A stretch of DNA of 64,000 nucleotides from PALSA-610 sp038239145 (lineage in GTDB: Bacteria > Actinomycetota > Acidimicrobiia > IMCC26256 > PALSA-610). A program made the translations under genes and the position numbers. The stretch spans positions 1 through 64,000 of the forward strand of contig JBBSFB010000017.1 of the NCBI GenBank assembly GCA_038239145.1, in the 5' to 3' direction. The notes under the pieces are model-generated. The model was not told where the DNA came from. It was given only the letters and a program-made list of their open reading frames with translations, and searched no databases. This document shows, in pieces, positions 16,307 through 23,625 of this stretch (position 1 is the stretch's first letter; every line of letters starts with the position of its first letter).

Positions 16307-17647
16307 TTAGACGTTGACGTCGCCGACGTCGCCGACGTCGCCGACCACGTCGAGCCGCACGAGATCAGCTTCGGACTCGCGGCGCACGACAACCCGGGCC
16401 GAGCCGTTACGCACGAAGACCACGGCCGGGCGGGTCACCTTGTTGTAGTTGGATGCCATCGCATGGCCGTACGCACCGGTCACCGGGATCGCGAGAACTT
16501 CGCCGACCACGAGGTCGTCGGGGACCTGCGCGTCGCGCACGACGATGTCGCCTTGCTCGCAATGCTTTCCGGCGACACTCACGGACACCGGGCGGTCGGC
16601 GGTGACGCGTGCGGGAAGGAATGTCTCGTACTTCGCGCCGTAGGTGATCGGACGCAGATTGTCGCTCATACCGCCGTCGACGGCGACGTACGTGCGGATG
16701 CCTTCGATCACCTTGATCGTCCCGATCGTGTAGAGCGTGATGCCCGCGGGCGCGACGATCGAACGACCGGGCTCGGTCAGCAGCTGCGGACGCGACCGCA
16801 CGCCTGCGTCCGCGAGCACTTTGCCGATCGAGTCGCGGATCGTGGTGGCATATTCCTCGATCGTCGGCGCCCGGTCGTCGGTGAGGTAACGCACACCGAG
16901 ACCACCGCCGACATTGAGCTCGTCGACGGTCGTGTTCGTCTCCGCCTCGATCGAACGGAGGAGACCGACCATCTTGCCGACCGCCCGCTCGAACGAATCG
17001 AGCCGGAACACCTGCGATCCGATGTGGCAATGGATGCCGGCGAAGCGGAGGACACCGCGATCGACGACGCTTCGCACCGCCGCGAGCGCAGCACCGCTGT
17101 CGAGACCGAACCCGAACTTCGAGTCCTCGGTACCGGTCTCGATGTACTCGTGGGTGTGCGCCTCGACCCCGGGTGTGACGCGGACAAGAACGCGCGGGGC
17201 CGTGAGTCCTTCGGCGACCAACGTTTCGAGCCGGTCGAGCTCGTCGGTCGAGTCGACCACGATGCGACCGACGCCCAGCTCGAGCGCGGCCCGGAGCTCG
17301 GCGGTCGACTTGTTGTTCCCGTGAAACACGATCCGACCCGCCGGGAACCCCGCGGAACGGGCCACGAACAGCTCGCCGCCGGTCGCGACGTCGAGGTGCA
17401 GTTGCTCCTCGTCGACGAGGCGCGCCATCGCGACACAGAGAAAGGCCTTGCTCGCGTACGCAACTCCGTCGCCCAGAGCGGCTTTGTACGCCCGGCACCG
17501 GCTTCGGATGTCGTCCTCGTCGTACACGTAGAGCGGCGTCCCGAATTCCTCGGCGAGCGACGCGAGGTCGACTCCTGCGATCGCGACCCGACCGTCGGCG
17601 CCGACCGTCGCCGAGCCCGGCAGCAGGGAGCCGTCGAACGACCTCAC
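16307..17647 (-). CDS. lysA: diaminopimelate decarboxylase
   Basis: A 446-residue PLP enzyme (fold type III) that makes L-lysine from meso-diaminopimelate. The PLP lysine is in GVAYASKAFLC. HIGSQ, NVGGGLGVRY, TEPGRSIVAPAG and CEQGDIV are conserved landmarks. The start GTG 17647 (MRSFDGSLLPG) lies inside a 17-base tandem duplication that also contains the argS stop. The C-terminus ends in an imperfect GDV repeat encoded by a 9-base tandem repeat (16313-16345). It is the second gene of argS-lysA-X-hom-thrC, a common actinobacterial order. Confidence 0.95.
   Translation of the reverse strand: MRSFDGSLLPGSATVGADGRVAIAGVDLASLAEEFGTPLYVYDEDDIRSRCRAYKAALGDGVAYASKAFLCVAMARLVDEEQLHLDVATGGELFVARSAGFPAGRIVFHGNNKSTAELRAALELGVGRIVVDSTDELDRLETLVAEGLTAPRVLVRVTPGVEAHTHEYIETGTEDSKFGFGLDSGAALAAVRSVVDRGVLRFAGIHCHIGSQVFRLDSFERAVGKMVGLLRSIEAETNTTVDELNVGGGLGVRYLTDDRAPTIEEYATTIRDSIGKVLADAGVRSRPQLLTEPGRSIVAPAGITLYTIGTIKVIEGIRTYVAVDGGMSDNLRPITYGAKYETFLPARVTADRPVSVSVAGKHCEQGDIVVRDAQVPDDLVVGEVLAIPVTGAYGHAMASNYNKVTRPAVVFVRNGSARVVVRRESEADLVRLDVVGDVGDVGDVNV
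16313..16345. repeat. 9-base tandem repeat at the lysA 3' end
   Basis: About three and a half copies of GTCGCCGAC occur in frame and encode the GDVGDVGDV tail of LysA just before its stop. The unit length keeps the frame, so copy changes only lengthen the tail. Confidence 0.7.
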
Positions 17648-17680
17648 GCCTCGAACGACCTCACGCCTCGAACGACGCGT
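17634..17680. repeat. 17-base tandem duplication across the argS stop and lysA start
   Basis: On the coding strand the unit GTCGTTCGAGGCGTGAG occurs twice, followed by a partial copy. Each full unit contains GCGTGAG, which holds both a TGA and an overlapping GTG. ArgS stops at the first TGA (17661-17663) and lysA starts at the second GTG (17647). If one unit is removed, the stop and start overlap as GTGA, the spacing seen elsewhere in this operon. Confidence 0.75.
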
Positions 17681-19310
17681 CGTTGTCGCGTGACATCTCG
17701 TCGGGGGCGTTCACCCCGAGCACAGCCAGCGCGTTGGCCAGCCCGATGCGGCACGCCTCGGTGAGCCACAGCCGGGCCCGGGTGAGATCGGCATCGTCCG
17801 ACAGCACCTTGCAGTCGCGGTAGAAGCCGTGGAACTCGGACGCGAGATCGCGGACCCAGGTGCTGATCTTCTGCGGTGCACGCGCCTCAGCTGCTTCGTG
17901 CAGGGCGTCCGGATAGTTCGCGAGCGCGCGCAGCAGAGCGTCTTCCCGTTCGTGCGATAACAACGACAGATCGACGTTCGCGATCGGCGTGCGCTCGATC
18001 CCCGCACTCTCGGCGCGCCGGCCGATGGAAGCGATGCGAGCGTGCGCGTACTGCACGTAGTACACGGGGTTCTCGCGCGACTGCTCGGTGACGACGTCGA
18101 GATCGAACGTCTGCCCGGTGTCGATGCCCTGCAGCAGGAACGTCATGCGCGCGACATCGGGATCGACCTCATCGAGGATGTCGGCCAACGTCACGATGTT
18201 GCCGGTCCGCTTCGACATGCGGACCTCATTGCCGTCCTTCACGACCTTCACGAACTGCCCGAGGATGATCTCCGGCTCGCCCGGTGTGAAGCCGAGGGCT
18301 TCCATCCCCGACTGCAGCGACTTCACCTGCCCGTGATGGTCGGCGCCCCAGATATCGACGAGGTGAGTGAAACCCCGCCGCAACTTGTCGCGGTGATACG
18401 CCAGGTCGTTGCACAGGTAGGTGGTGCTGCCGTCGCTCCGAACGAGTACGCGGTCGCGTTGATCCCCGAAGTCGGTAGAGCGCAACCAGCGCGCCCCGTC
18501 CTTCTCGTAGACGACACCGCTCGCGGTCAGCTGCTCGAGCACGTCGGCGACGTCACCGCGCTCGTGCAACGTGCGCTCCGAGAACCAAGTGTCGAAGTGC
18601 ACGCCGACGCGTCCGAGATCGTCGTGCAGACTCTCCACGATCTTGCGATAGCCCCATTCGCAGGCGTCGTCGGGAATCACGGCGTCGCCACGCTCGGCGT
18701 GCAGCGCGGCGGCCATGTCGACGAGGTACTGACCGTGGTAGCCGTCCTCGGGCGGTTCCGTGTTCCGGTACCGGGCGTAGAGCGAGTCGCGGAACTTGTC
18801 GAGCTGGGCGCCGGCGTCGTTCAGGTAGTACTCACGATGTACTTCTGCGCCCTGCGCTGCGAGCAGGTTCGCGATCGCGTCGCCCACGGCGACCCAACGG
18901 CCGCCGCCGGCGTGCAACGGTCCCGTGGGGTTCGCCGACACGAACTCGAGGTTGATGTTCCGCCCCGAGAGCACCGTCGACCGGCCGTAGCCCTTGCCGG
19001 CCGCGACGACGTCGCGGAGGACTTCGTGCAGCCAGGTTGGGGCCAGGAAAAGGTTGAGGAATCCCGGGCCCGCGATCTCCACGCGCGCGAGGTGCGGCAC
19101 CGCTTCCGCCTCCAGCGCGGCCTTGATCCGCTCCGCGACGTCGCGGGGCTTGGCGCCCACGACCTTTGCGAGCTTGAGCGCCACGTTCGAAGCCCAGTCA
19201 CCGTGCTCGCGGCTGCGCGCGGGCTCGATCTCGATCCCGTCCGAGGGCGCCGGGAGGTCGGCGCGGTCGAGTGCGCGCGCGATCGCCCTCTCGAGGTCGT
19301 CTCGAATCAT
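17661..19310 (-). CDS. argS: arginyl-tRNA synthetase
   Basis: A 549-residue class I aminoacyl-tRNA synthetase that charges tRNA-Arg. It has the N-terminal Add-1 domain, the HIGH-like signature SANPTGPLHAGGGRW (near residue 130), a KMSK-like VRMSKRTGN and the helical DALR anticodon domain with a C-terminal tail. The second His of HIGH is replaced by Gly, as in other actinobacterial ArgS. The ATG start at 19310 is unambiguous. It heads the minus-strand operon argS-lysA-X-hom-thrC. A tRNA-Arg(CCG) gene lies about 1.9 kb away. Confidence 0.96.
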   Translation of the reverse strand: MIRDDLERAIARALDRADLPAPSDGIEIEPARSREHGDWASNVALKLAKVVGAKPRDVAERIKAALEAEAVPHLARVEIAGPGFLNLFLAPTWLHEVLRDVVAAGKGYGRSTVLSGRNINLEFVSANPTGPLHAGGGRWVAVGDAIANLLAAQGAEVHREYYLNDAGAQLDKFRDSLYARYRNTEPPEDGYHGQYLVDMAAALHAERGDAVIPDDACEWGYRKIVESLHDDLGRVGVHFDTWFSERTLHERGDVADVLEQLTASGVVYEKDGARWLRSTDFGDQRDRVLVRSDGSTTYLCNDLAYHRDKLRRGFTHLVDIWGADHHGQVKSLQSGMEALGFTPGEPEIILGQFVKVVKDGNEVRMSKRTGNIVTLADILDEVDPDVARMTFLLQGIDTGQTFDLDVVTEQSRENPVYYVQYAHARIASIGRRAESAGIERTPIANVDLSLLSHEREDALLRALANYPDALHEAAEARAPQKISTWVRDLASEFHGFYRDCKVLSDDADLTRARLWLTEACRIGLANALAVLGVNAPDEMSRDNDASFEA

Positions 19311-19379
19311 GGCGACGGGATGGGCGACCAGATGGGCGACTGGACGGGCGACAGAATCACAGTGGCAGAATCACAGTGG
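19311..19379. repeat. short tandem repeats upstream of argS
   Basis: Four imperfect 12-base units built on GGGCGAC run from the argS start to about 19353. They are followed by two perfect copies of CAGAATCACAGTGG (19352-19365 and 19366-19379). Read toward argS, each 14-base copy presents TGTGATTCT, which resembles an extended -10 box, so the duplication may have doubled a promoter element. That last point is inference. Confidence 0.55.
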
Positions 19380-19553
19380 CAGGCACGACATTCGTTCGGC
19401 GGAGAACGAATCGTACATTGTCGTCCGAGAACGCCCTCGACCCATTTCGCGCGGGGCGCGCGCATCACTATGCTGCGCGACCAACGAAACGGGTTTCGAG
19501 GGGGGCGGCGGACCAAAGGTCGGGGCCGTTGCGATGGGCCAAGGAGGGCGAAG
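19380..19553. promoter_or_regulatory. upstream region of the diguanylate cyclase gene with an inverted repeat
   Basis: The perfect inverted repeat ATTCGTTC (19390-19397) / GAACGAAT (19404-19411) with a 6-base spacer lies between argS and the cyclase gene and could be an operator or a hairpin. A TATGCT box near 19471 may be the -10 of the plus-strand promoter. AAGGAGG at 19541-19547 is a near-perfect Shine-Dalgarno site for GTG 19554. Confidence 0.5.
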
Positions 19554-20423
19554 GTGTCGCAACAGTCGGGGGGCGCTCGAGGGCTGGGTGCGCTCTTTCC
19601 CGGCTCGGCGGAGGAATCCGCCGGCGGTGACGGCGACGCTCCCAGCGGGGTAAAGAGTATGAGCGCGCTCGGCGAGGACTTCGCGTCGACGGTTGCCACC
19701 AGCGAGTCGGGCATCGCGCTCATCTACAAAGCGCTCGACTCCCTCGTCGAACAGTTCGGTCTCGACGACGCCGCGGTCGTGATCGAGGAACCGAATTTGG
19801 GTCAGCAGGTGTTCTGCGCCGGGCGCCGACCCCTCGGAGTCGACGACGAGGCGCTGCTCGCCTCCGCGCCCGGGCTGTACACGCGCCCTGCGCTCGACGA
19901 GCGCACGTTCGATCGCTCCCTGCTCCTCACGCTCTGCGTCCTCGCGCTGCGCCTCGACGTGCTCCGGTACGACGCCTGGCACGACTCGCTCACCGGCCTC
20001 TACGACCGCCGGAGCTTCGACCGCCTGCTCGAGATGGCCGTCGCCCGCAGCACCCGTTACGACTGGCCGTTCACGCTCGTCCTGTTGGATCTCGACCACT
20101 TCAAGGTGCTGAACGACGAGCGCGGGCATCAGGCCGGCGACGCGGCCTTGCGCCACCTCGGCGAACGCTTCCGGCGCACGCTGCGTTTCGGGGACAACGC
20201 GGGCCGCATCGGTGGCGACGAGTTCGCGATGATCCTGCCGAACACCGAACCCGACCTCGTGCCCGCGCTCCTCGATCGCGTCCGCCGCGCCGAAGGTGTC
20301 CCGAGCGCGTGCCCGGCCTTCTCCTACGGCGTAGCCCAGTGCCCGAACGAGGCGACGGAGTTCGACGAGCTGGTGCAACTCGCCGACACCCGCCTCTACG
20401 AAGCGAAGCAGTCCAAGCGATGA
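19554..20423 (+). CDS. GGDEF-domain diguanylate cyclase
   Basis: A 289-residue soluble protein. The C-terminal GGDEF domain is intact (DSLTGLYDRRSFDRLLE; LVLLDLDHFKVLNDERGH; GRIGGDEFAMIL), so it should make cyclic di-GMP from two GTP. An RxxD inhibitory site is not obvious upstream of GGDEF. The N-terminal 110 residues look like a small sensory domain (SGIALIYKALDSLVEQFGLDDAAVVIEE) of GAF-like character. The frame is open far upstream, but AAGGAGG 6 bases before GTG 19554 fixes the start at VSQQSGGARG. It overlaps the next gene as ATGA. Confidence 0.88.
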   Translation: MSQQSGGARGLGALFPGSAEESAGGDGDAPSGVKSMSALGEDFASTVATSESGIALIYKALDSLVEQFGLDDAAVVIEEPNLGQQVFCAGRRPLGVDDEALLASAPGLYTRPALDERTFDRSLLLTLCVLALRLDVLRYDAWHDSLTGLYDRRSFDRLLEMAVARSTRYDWPFTLVLLDLDHFKVLNDERGHQAGDAALRHLGERFRRTLRFGDNAGRIGGDEFAMILPNTEPDLVPALLDRVRRAEGVPSACPAFSYGVAQCPNEATEFDELVQLADTRLYEAKQSKR

Positions 20424-21160
20424 ATCGGGTCCGTACCAACGAGGTCTGGTCGATCGACGATCTCGAGCTCGAGCTCCGCAAGTTGCCGGGCGTGCGCGCC
20501 GCCGGCTTCGAGGAGGTCGACGAGGTGCTCCTCGTGCAGCTCCACGTGGCCGACCGCGCCGAGCAGATCAATCGCTCCGAGCGCAGCGACCAACCCGTCC
20601 CCGTCTCTGCCTCGCGTATCGCCGCGCGCCATTCCGATCGCCCGGTCGCGGTCGAGATCGTCCGCTGGCGCACCGCGCCGGCGCCGGTACCCGTGGCACC
20701 GATCGCGACCGAGCCGGCGCCGACGGTCGCGGCCGATGCGCCGACCGGCGAACCGACGCTCGTCACCGACGTTGCGGCCGCGGAACGGCGGGAGTCCGCG
20801 CGGGCCCGACTCCTCGCCGTGCTCGCGTTCCCCGACACCGACGAGCTCGAAGTGCATCTCGTCCTCGACGGCAAACGCACGATCGGCCGCGCGCCGGTCA
20901 GCCGGAGCACCGAGGGCGCGGTCCAGGCCACGCTCGATGCCGTTCGCGACCTGGGAACCGGCCTGCACGCGCACGTCCGCTGGGCCCGCACCGTCGACTC
21001 CGCCGAAGACGCCGACCGCCAGGTCGTCGCCGTTGCCCTCGTCGACGTCGACTCCCGCTCGTCCGTGCACTACGGGATGGCCGGTGGAACCAGCCTCATC
21101 GACGCGGCGGCCCGGGCCACGCTCGACGCATTGAACCGTCGTCTCGGCCGCGAACGCTGA
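20420..21160 (+). CDS. hypothetical protein coupled to the diguanylate cyclase
   Basis: A 246-residue protein of unknown function. The N-terminal 40 residues (SIDDLELELRKLPGVRAAGFEEVDEVLLVQLHV) look like a small alpha/beta fold. An Ala/Pro/Thr-rich linker follows. The C-terminal 120 residues contain two similar halves, each a beta strand followed by a helix: GAVQATLDAVRDLG and AARATLDALNRRLG. There is no membrane segment. The ATG overlaps the cyclase TGA, so the two are made together; a role as partner or effector of the cyclase is inference. Confidence 0.75.
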   Translation: MNRVRTNEVWSIDDLELELRKLPGVRAAGFEEVDEVLLVQLHVADRAEQINRSERSDQPVPVSASRIAARHSDRPVAVEIVRWRTAPAPVPVAPIATEPAPTVAADAPTGEPTLVTDVAAAERRESARARLLAVLAFPDTDELEVHLVLDGKRTIGRAPVSRSTEGAVQATLDAVRDLGTGLHAHVRWARTVDSAEDADRQVVAVALVDVDSRSSVHYGMAGGTSLIDAAARATLDALNRRLGRER

Positions 21161-21208
21161 CGCAACCCGAGTCGGCAAGGCACGCGCCCGCTACCATCAG
21201 ACGCCCTT

Positions 21209-21280
21209 GCCCTCGTAGCTCAGGGGATAGAGCATCGCCCTCCGGAGGCGTGTGCGCAGGTTCGAATCCTGCCGAGGGCG
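21209..21280 (+). tRNA. tRNA-Arg (anticodon CCG)
   Basis: The cloverleaf is readable by eye. The acceptor stem GCCCTCG (21209-21215) pairs with CGAGGGC (21273-21279), with a G discriminator base. The D arm is GCTC/GAGC. The anticodon loop CTCCGGA gives anticodon CCG at 21242-21244. The T arm is GCAGG-TTCGAAT-CCTGC. The top pair of the anticodon stem is a T-T mismatch. CCA is not encoded. It decodes CGG, a common codon in this GC-rich genome. Confidence 0.95.
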
Positions 21281-21310
21281 CTCACCACACGTTCGGCGGT
21301 GCAATCTGCG

Positions 21311-22270
21311 TCAGGCAGCAGTCGTCGAGTCGATCGACGCGGGCGAGACCTCGTTGCGGTCGCGGTTGAGGCGTACCACCAGGTCGGCGAGCAGTCCGAT
21401 CGCGATCACCTGGAACGCGGCGAACAGGATGAGCAATGTGTTCGTCGCGAGGTGAAAGTCGTATTCGATGAAGTCGTAGACGACCTTGCCGCCCCCGAGC
21501 ACGGTAAGGAACAGGCCGACCGGCAGGAAAATCCCCAGCGGGTTGTACGACAACACCATCCGGATGACCTGCGTGCCGTAACGGCGGGTGTCCTTGATCG
21601 GATGGAACTTCGACTCGCCCGCGCGCTTGGCGTACTCGATCGGGACGTATTTCACCGAGTACCCGTTGGCGAGGAACGTCATGGTCATCGTGGTCACGCA
21701 CGAGAATCCGGCCGGAAGGAAACGCAGGTACTGGCGCGCGACGTCGGTGCGGAAGGCGCGAAAGCCCGAGTTGAGGTCGGGGATCTTCGTGCGGGTCAGG
21801 AAACTCGCGAGCCGACGGATGAGCCACTTCGCGGGAACGCGCAAGCCTTTCATCGTTCCCTGCTCCGATGTACGCGCGCCGACGACCTGGTCGTAGCCGT
21901 CGAGCTCTTTCACGAGCTGAGGGATGTCGGCGTTCGGGTACGTCATGTCGACGTCGGTCCATACCGTCACCCGGCCGCGAGCGGCGATCGTACCGGCCTT
22001 GCGCGCCGAACCCGAGCCGCGGTTCTGCAGGAAACGAATCACGCGGACGCTGTCAAGGGATTCCGCGAGCTCGCCGGAACCGTCGCTCGATCCGTCGTCG
22101 ACGATGATGATCTCGTAGGAGTACTGCGACGAATCCATCGTCGAACGCACGCGGTCGACCTCTTGGCGGAGGTGTTCGACCTCGTTGTACACCGGCAGAA
22201 TTATCGTGACGTCGAGGGTGTTGATCTCGCCGTCGACGACCGGCCCGCCGGACGGGACATCTGCGATCAT
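21311..22270 (-). CDS. GT2-family polyprenyl-phosphate glycosyltransferase
   Basis: A 319-residue membrane glycosyltransferase of the DPM1/ArnC/GtrB type, which moves a sugar from a nucleotide donor to polyprenyl phosphate for cell-envelope glycans. The GT-A domain shows TIILPVYNE at the N-terminus, IIIVDDGSSDGS, and the metal-binding VWTDVDMTYPN. Two C-terminal transmembrane helices follow (LGIFLPVGLFLTVLGGG and TLLILFAAFQVIAIGLLADLVV). The sugar is unknown. Start ATG 22270 is chosen because family homology begins at LDVTIILPVYNE shortly after it. Confidence 0.88.
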   Translation of the reverse strand: MIADVPSGGPVVDGEINTLDVTIILPVYNEVEHLRQEVDRVRSTMDSSQYSYEIIIVDDGSSDGSGELAESLDSVRVIRFLQNRGSGSARKAGTIAARGRVTVWTDVDMTYPNADIPQLVKELDGYDQVVGARTSEQGTMKGLRVPAKWLIRRLASFLTRTKIPDLNSGFRAFRTDVARQYLRFLPAGFSCVTTMTMTFLANGYSVKYVPIEYAKRAGESKFHPIKDTRRYGTQVIRMVLSYNPLGIFLPVGLFLTVLGGGKVVYDFIEYDFHLATNTLLILFAAFQVIAIGLLADLVVRLNRDRNEVSPASIDSTTAA

Positions 22271-22328
22271 GGAGCGCGAGCCTACGGGACGCGTCCCGTT
22301 TCCACGGGATGACGCGGGCGCTCCCCGC

Positions 22329-22454
22329 TCAGCTCCGGATCTGTTGGGCCAGGTAGTGGGCCTCGCCGATCTGACGTAGGAGCTCCAACTGCGACTCGAT
22401 CCAGTCGGCGTGCTCCTCCTCACCCTCGAGGATGTGGTCGAGGAGCTCACGGGA
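22329..22454 (-). pseudogene. bacterioferritin C-terminal remnant
   Basis: The last 41 codons read ELLDHILEGEEEHADWIESQ followed by LELLRQIGEAHYLAQQIRS and a stop. This matches the fourth helix and C-terminal tail of bacterioferritin, including the conserved E-x-x-H pair. The first roughly 115 residues, with the rest of the ferroxidase site and the haem methionine, are missing; upstream sequence is unrelated. A GTG at 22535 could fuse about 27 extra residues to it, but no functional ferritin could result. It follows an iron-box-controlled gene, so an ancestral IdeR-regulated bfr was probably deleted. Confidence 0.7.
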
Positions 22455-22522
22455 ACCGTGGTGTCTAGCCGGCGGCGGAGACGAGCGGACGCTCGACCGC
22501 CCCGCGGCGACAGACCCACTCG

Positions 22523-22774
22523 TCAGTTCGCCCACACGTCAGTGCGCCCAGCAGTGGCGCGGCGCCACTCGTAGCGGCACGGGACCTCGTCGAGCAGTTC
22601 CGCAGCGACACCGGCGCTGACCTCGCGCTCGACCGGGAAGCGATGACCGACACCCACGACGAAGAACCGCGGCTGCGGGCCGCCTTCGACCATCCGGACG
22701 AAGTCGACACGGCGCATACCCGAGGTCGCAGACGCCACGCTGTGCAGCTTCCTCGCGAACCTCGCGGTGCTCAT
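22523..22774 (-). CDS. small unknown protein behind an iron box
   Basis: An 83-residue protein that begins MSTARFARKLHSVASATSGM and contains RRVDFVRMVEGGPQPRFFVVGVGHRF. I recognise no family. There is no signal peptide or membrane helix and only one cysteine. AAGGAG lies 8 bases before ATG 22774, a good ribosome binding site. An IdeR/DtxR-like box 47 bases upstream overlaps the likely -10, so iron-dependent repression is expected. It sits directly before the bacterioferritin remnant and may be all that works in this operon. Confidence 0.6.
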   Translation of the reverse strand: MSTARFARKLHSVASATSGMRRVDFVRMVEGGPQPRFFVVGVGHRFPVEREVSAGVAAELLDEVPCRYEWRRATAGRTDVWAN

Positions 22775-22820
22775 CGCCGGCGCTCCTTGGGATACCCAGC
22801 CGACCTCTCGACCAGACAAC

Positions 22821-22839
22821 TAAGGGAAGCCTAACCTTA
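22821..22839. promoter_or_regulatory. IdeR/DtxR-type iron box
   Basis: The 19-base site TAAGGGAAGCCTAACCTTA matches 15 of 19 positions of the IdeR/DtxR consensus (TTAGGTTAGSCTAACCTAA). On the minus strand it contains TAGGCT, usable as a -10 box, so Fe(II)-loaded regulator would block transcription toward the small gene at 22774. The match to the known consensus is direct; binding is inferred. Confidence 0.7.
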
Positions 22840-22889
22840 CCGAGTCGGTCCGTCAATCGCCAGAATGGCGAGAGCGGAGCGCCGCTCGG

Positions 22890-23624
22890 TCAGCTCGTCG
22901 CGCCGAACCGCTCGACTCGGATGGCCTCGGTAGGCACGCCCGCCGAGAGCAGTACGCCACTTGCCCCTTCGGCGAAAGCAGCGGACCCACACACGTAGGC
23001 GCTGGTCTCCGGCGCGATCGTTTGGGGCAGGTCGGACGCCGCCAGCCGGGCCGGGGGGCGGCTGAACGCCGGCGGCACAGTTCGGGTGTAGACGATGGTG
23101 CTCTCGGGCCCGACGATCTCGTCGGCGTAGAGGAGGTCGTCGGGCGAGCGCACCGACACGACGAGGCGGACGAGGTCGGGACGCCCGGTGTTGCGGGCCA
23201 GGCGGAGCATCGCCATCAGCGGCACAACGCCGGAGCCACCTCCGAGGAGGAGCGCGGGCGAATCGCCCTCCCAGACGAACCACCCGCCGATGGGGCCGCG
23301 CACCTCGAGCTCGTCACCGAGTGCGACCTCGTCGTGCAGGAATGTCGAGACCTCGCCGCCTTCCAGGCGCTCGACCGTGATCTCGTATTCTTGCACGCCG
23401 TTCGGTGAGCCGTCGGGCGCCGACGCGATCGAATACGAACGCGACGCGGTGTAGCCATCGGGCGCAGTCAGCCGAACGATGCAGTGCTGCCCGGCGCGAT
23501 GCGGCATCGCATCGGGAACCGCGAGCCGGAAGGTCTTGGTGCGCGCGGTCTCGGGCCGGATCCCGACGACCTTCGCCGACCGCCACGGACTCGGCCGGGG
23601 CGCGCCCGGTACGGGAGCGACCAA
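22890..23624 (-). CDS. ferredoxin-NAD(P)H reductase-type flavoprotein
   Basis: A 244-residue FAD/NAD(P)H oxidoreductase. The FAD-binding RSYSIASAP motif is at about residue 60, the flavin phosphate loop follows in GGEVSTFLHDEV, and the pyridine nucleotide site is in LLLGGGSGVVPLMAMLR. The C-terminal YVCGSAAFAEGASGVLL is typical of the family. No [2Fe-2S] domain is attached. The only sensible start is TTG 23624, one base after the stop of the Mo-oxidoreductase gene; no ATG or GTG lies nearby in frame. It probably passes electrons to or from that molybdoenzyme. Confidence 0.85.
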   Translation of the reverse strand: MVAPVPGAPRPSPWRSAKVVGIRPETARTKTFRLAVPDAMPHRAGQHCIVRLTAPDGYTASRSYSIASAPDGSPNGVQEYEITVERLEGGEVSTFLHDEVALGDELEVRGPIGGWFVWEGDSPALLLGGGSGVVPLMAMLRLARNTGRPDLVRLVVSVRSPDDLLYADEIVGPESTIVYTRTVPPAFSRPPARLAASDLPQTIAPETSAYVCGSAAFAEGASGVLLSAGVPTEAIRVERFGATS

Positions 23625-23625
23625 C

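Noticed and set aside
18900..18960. ArgS HIGH motif with Gly in place of the second His
   Set aside because: Other actinobacterial ArgS proteins show the same replacement, so it is not a damaged active site.
19465..19480. CACTATGC resembling the centre of the 61-base palindromic element
   Set aside because: No CCACCAAC/GTTGGTGG arms flank it; chance match, more likely a -10 region.
18042..19553. Long open plus-strand frame opposite argS that runs into the GGDEF gene
   Set aside because: It is the antisense shadow of argS; the GGDEF domain and a strong AAGGAGG site fix the real start at 19554.
22329..22535. Bacterioferritin remnant as a functional fusion protein
   Set aside because: Only helix four and the tail remain; haem and most ferroxidase ligands are absent and the upstream residues are low-complexity.
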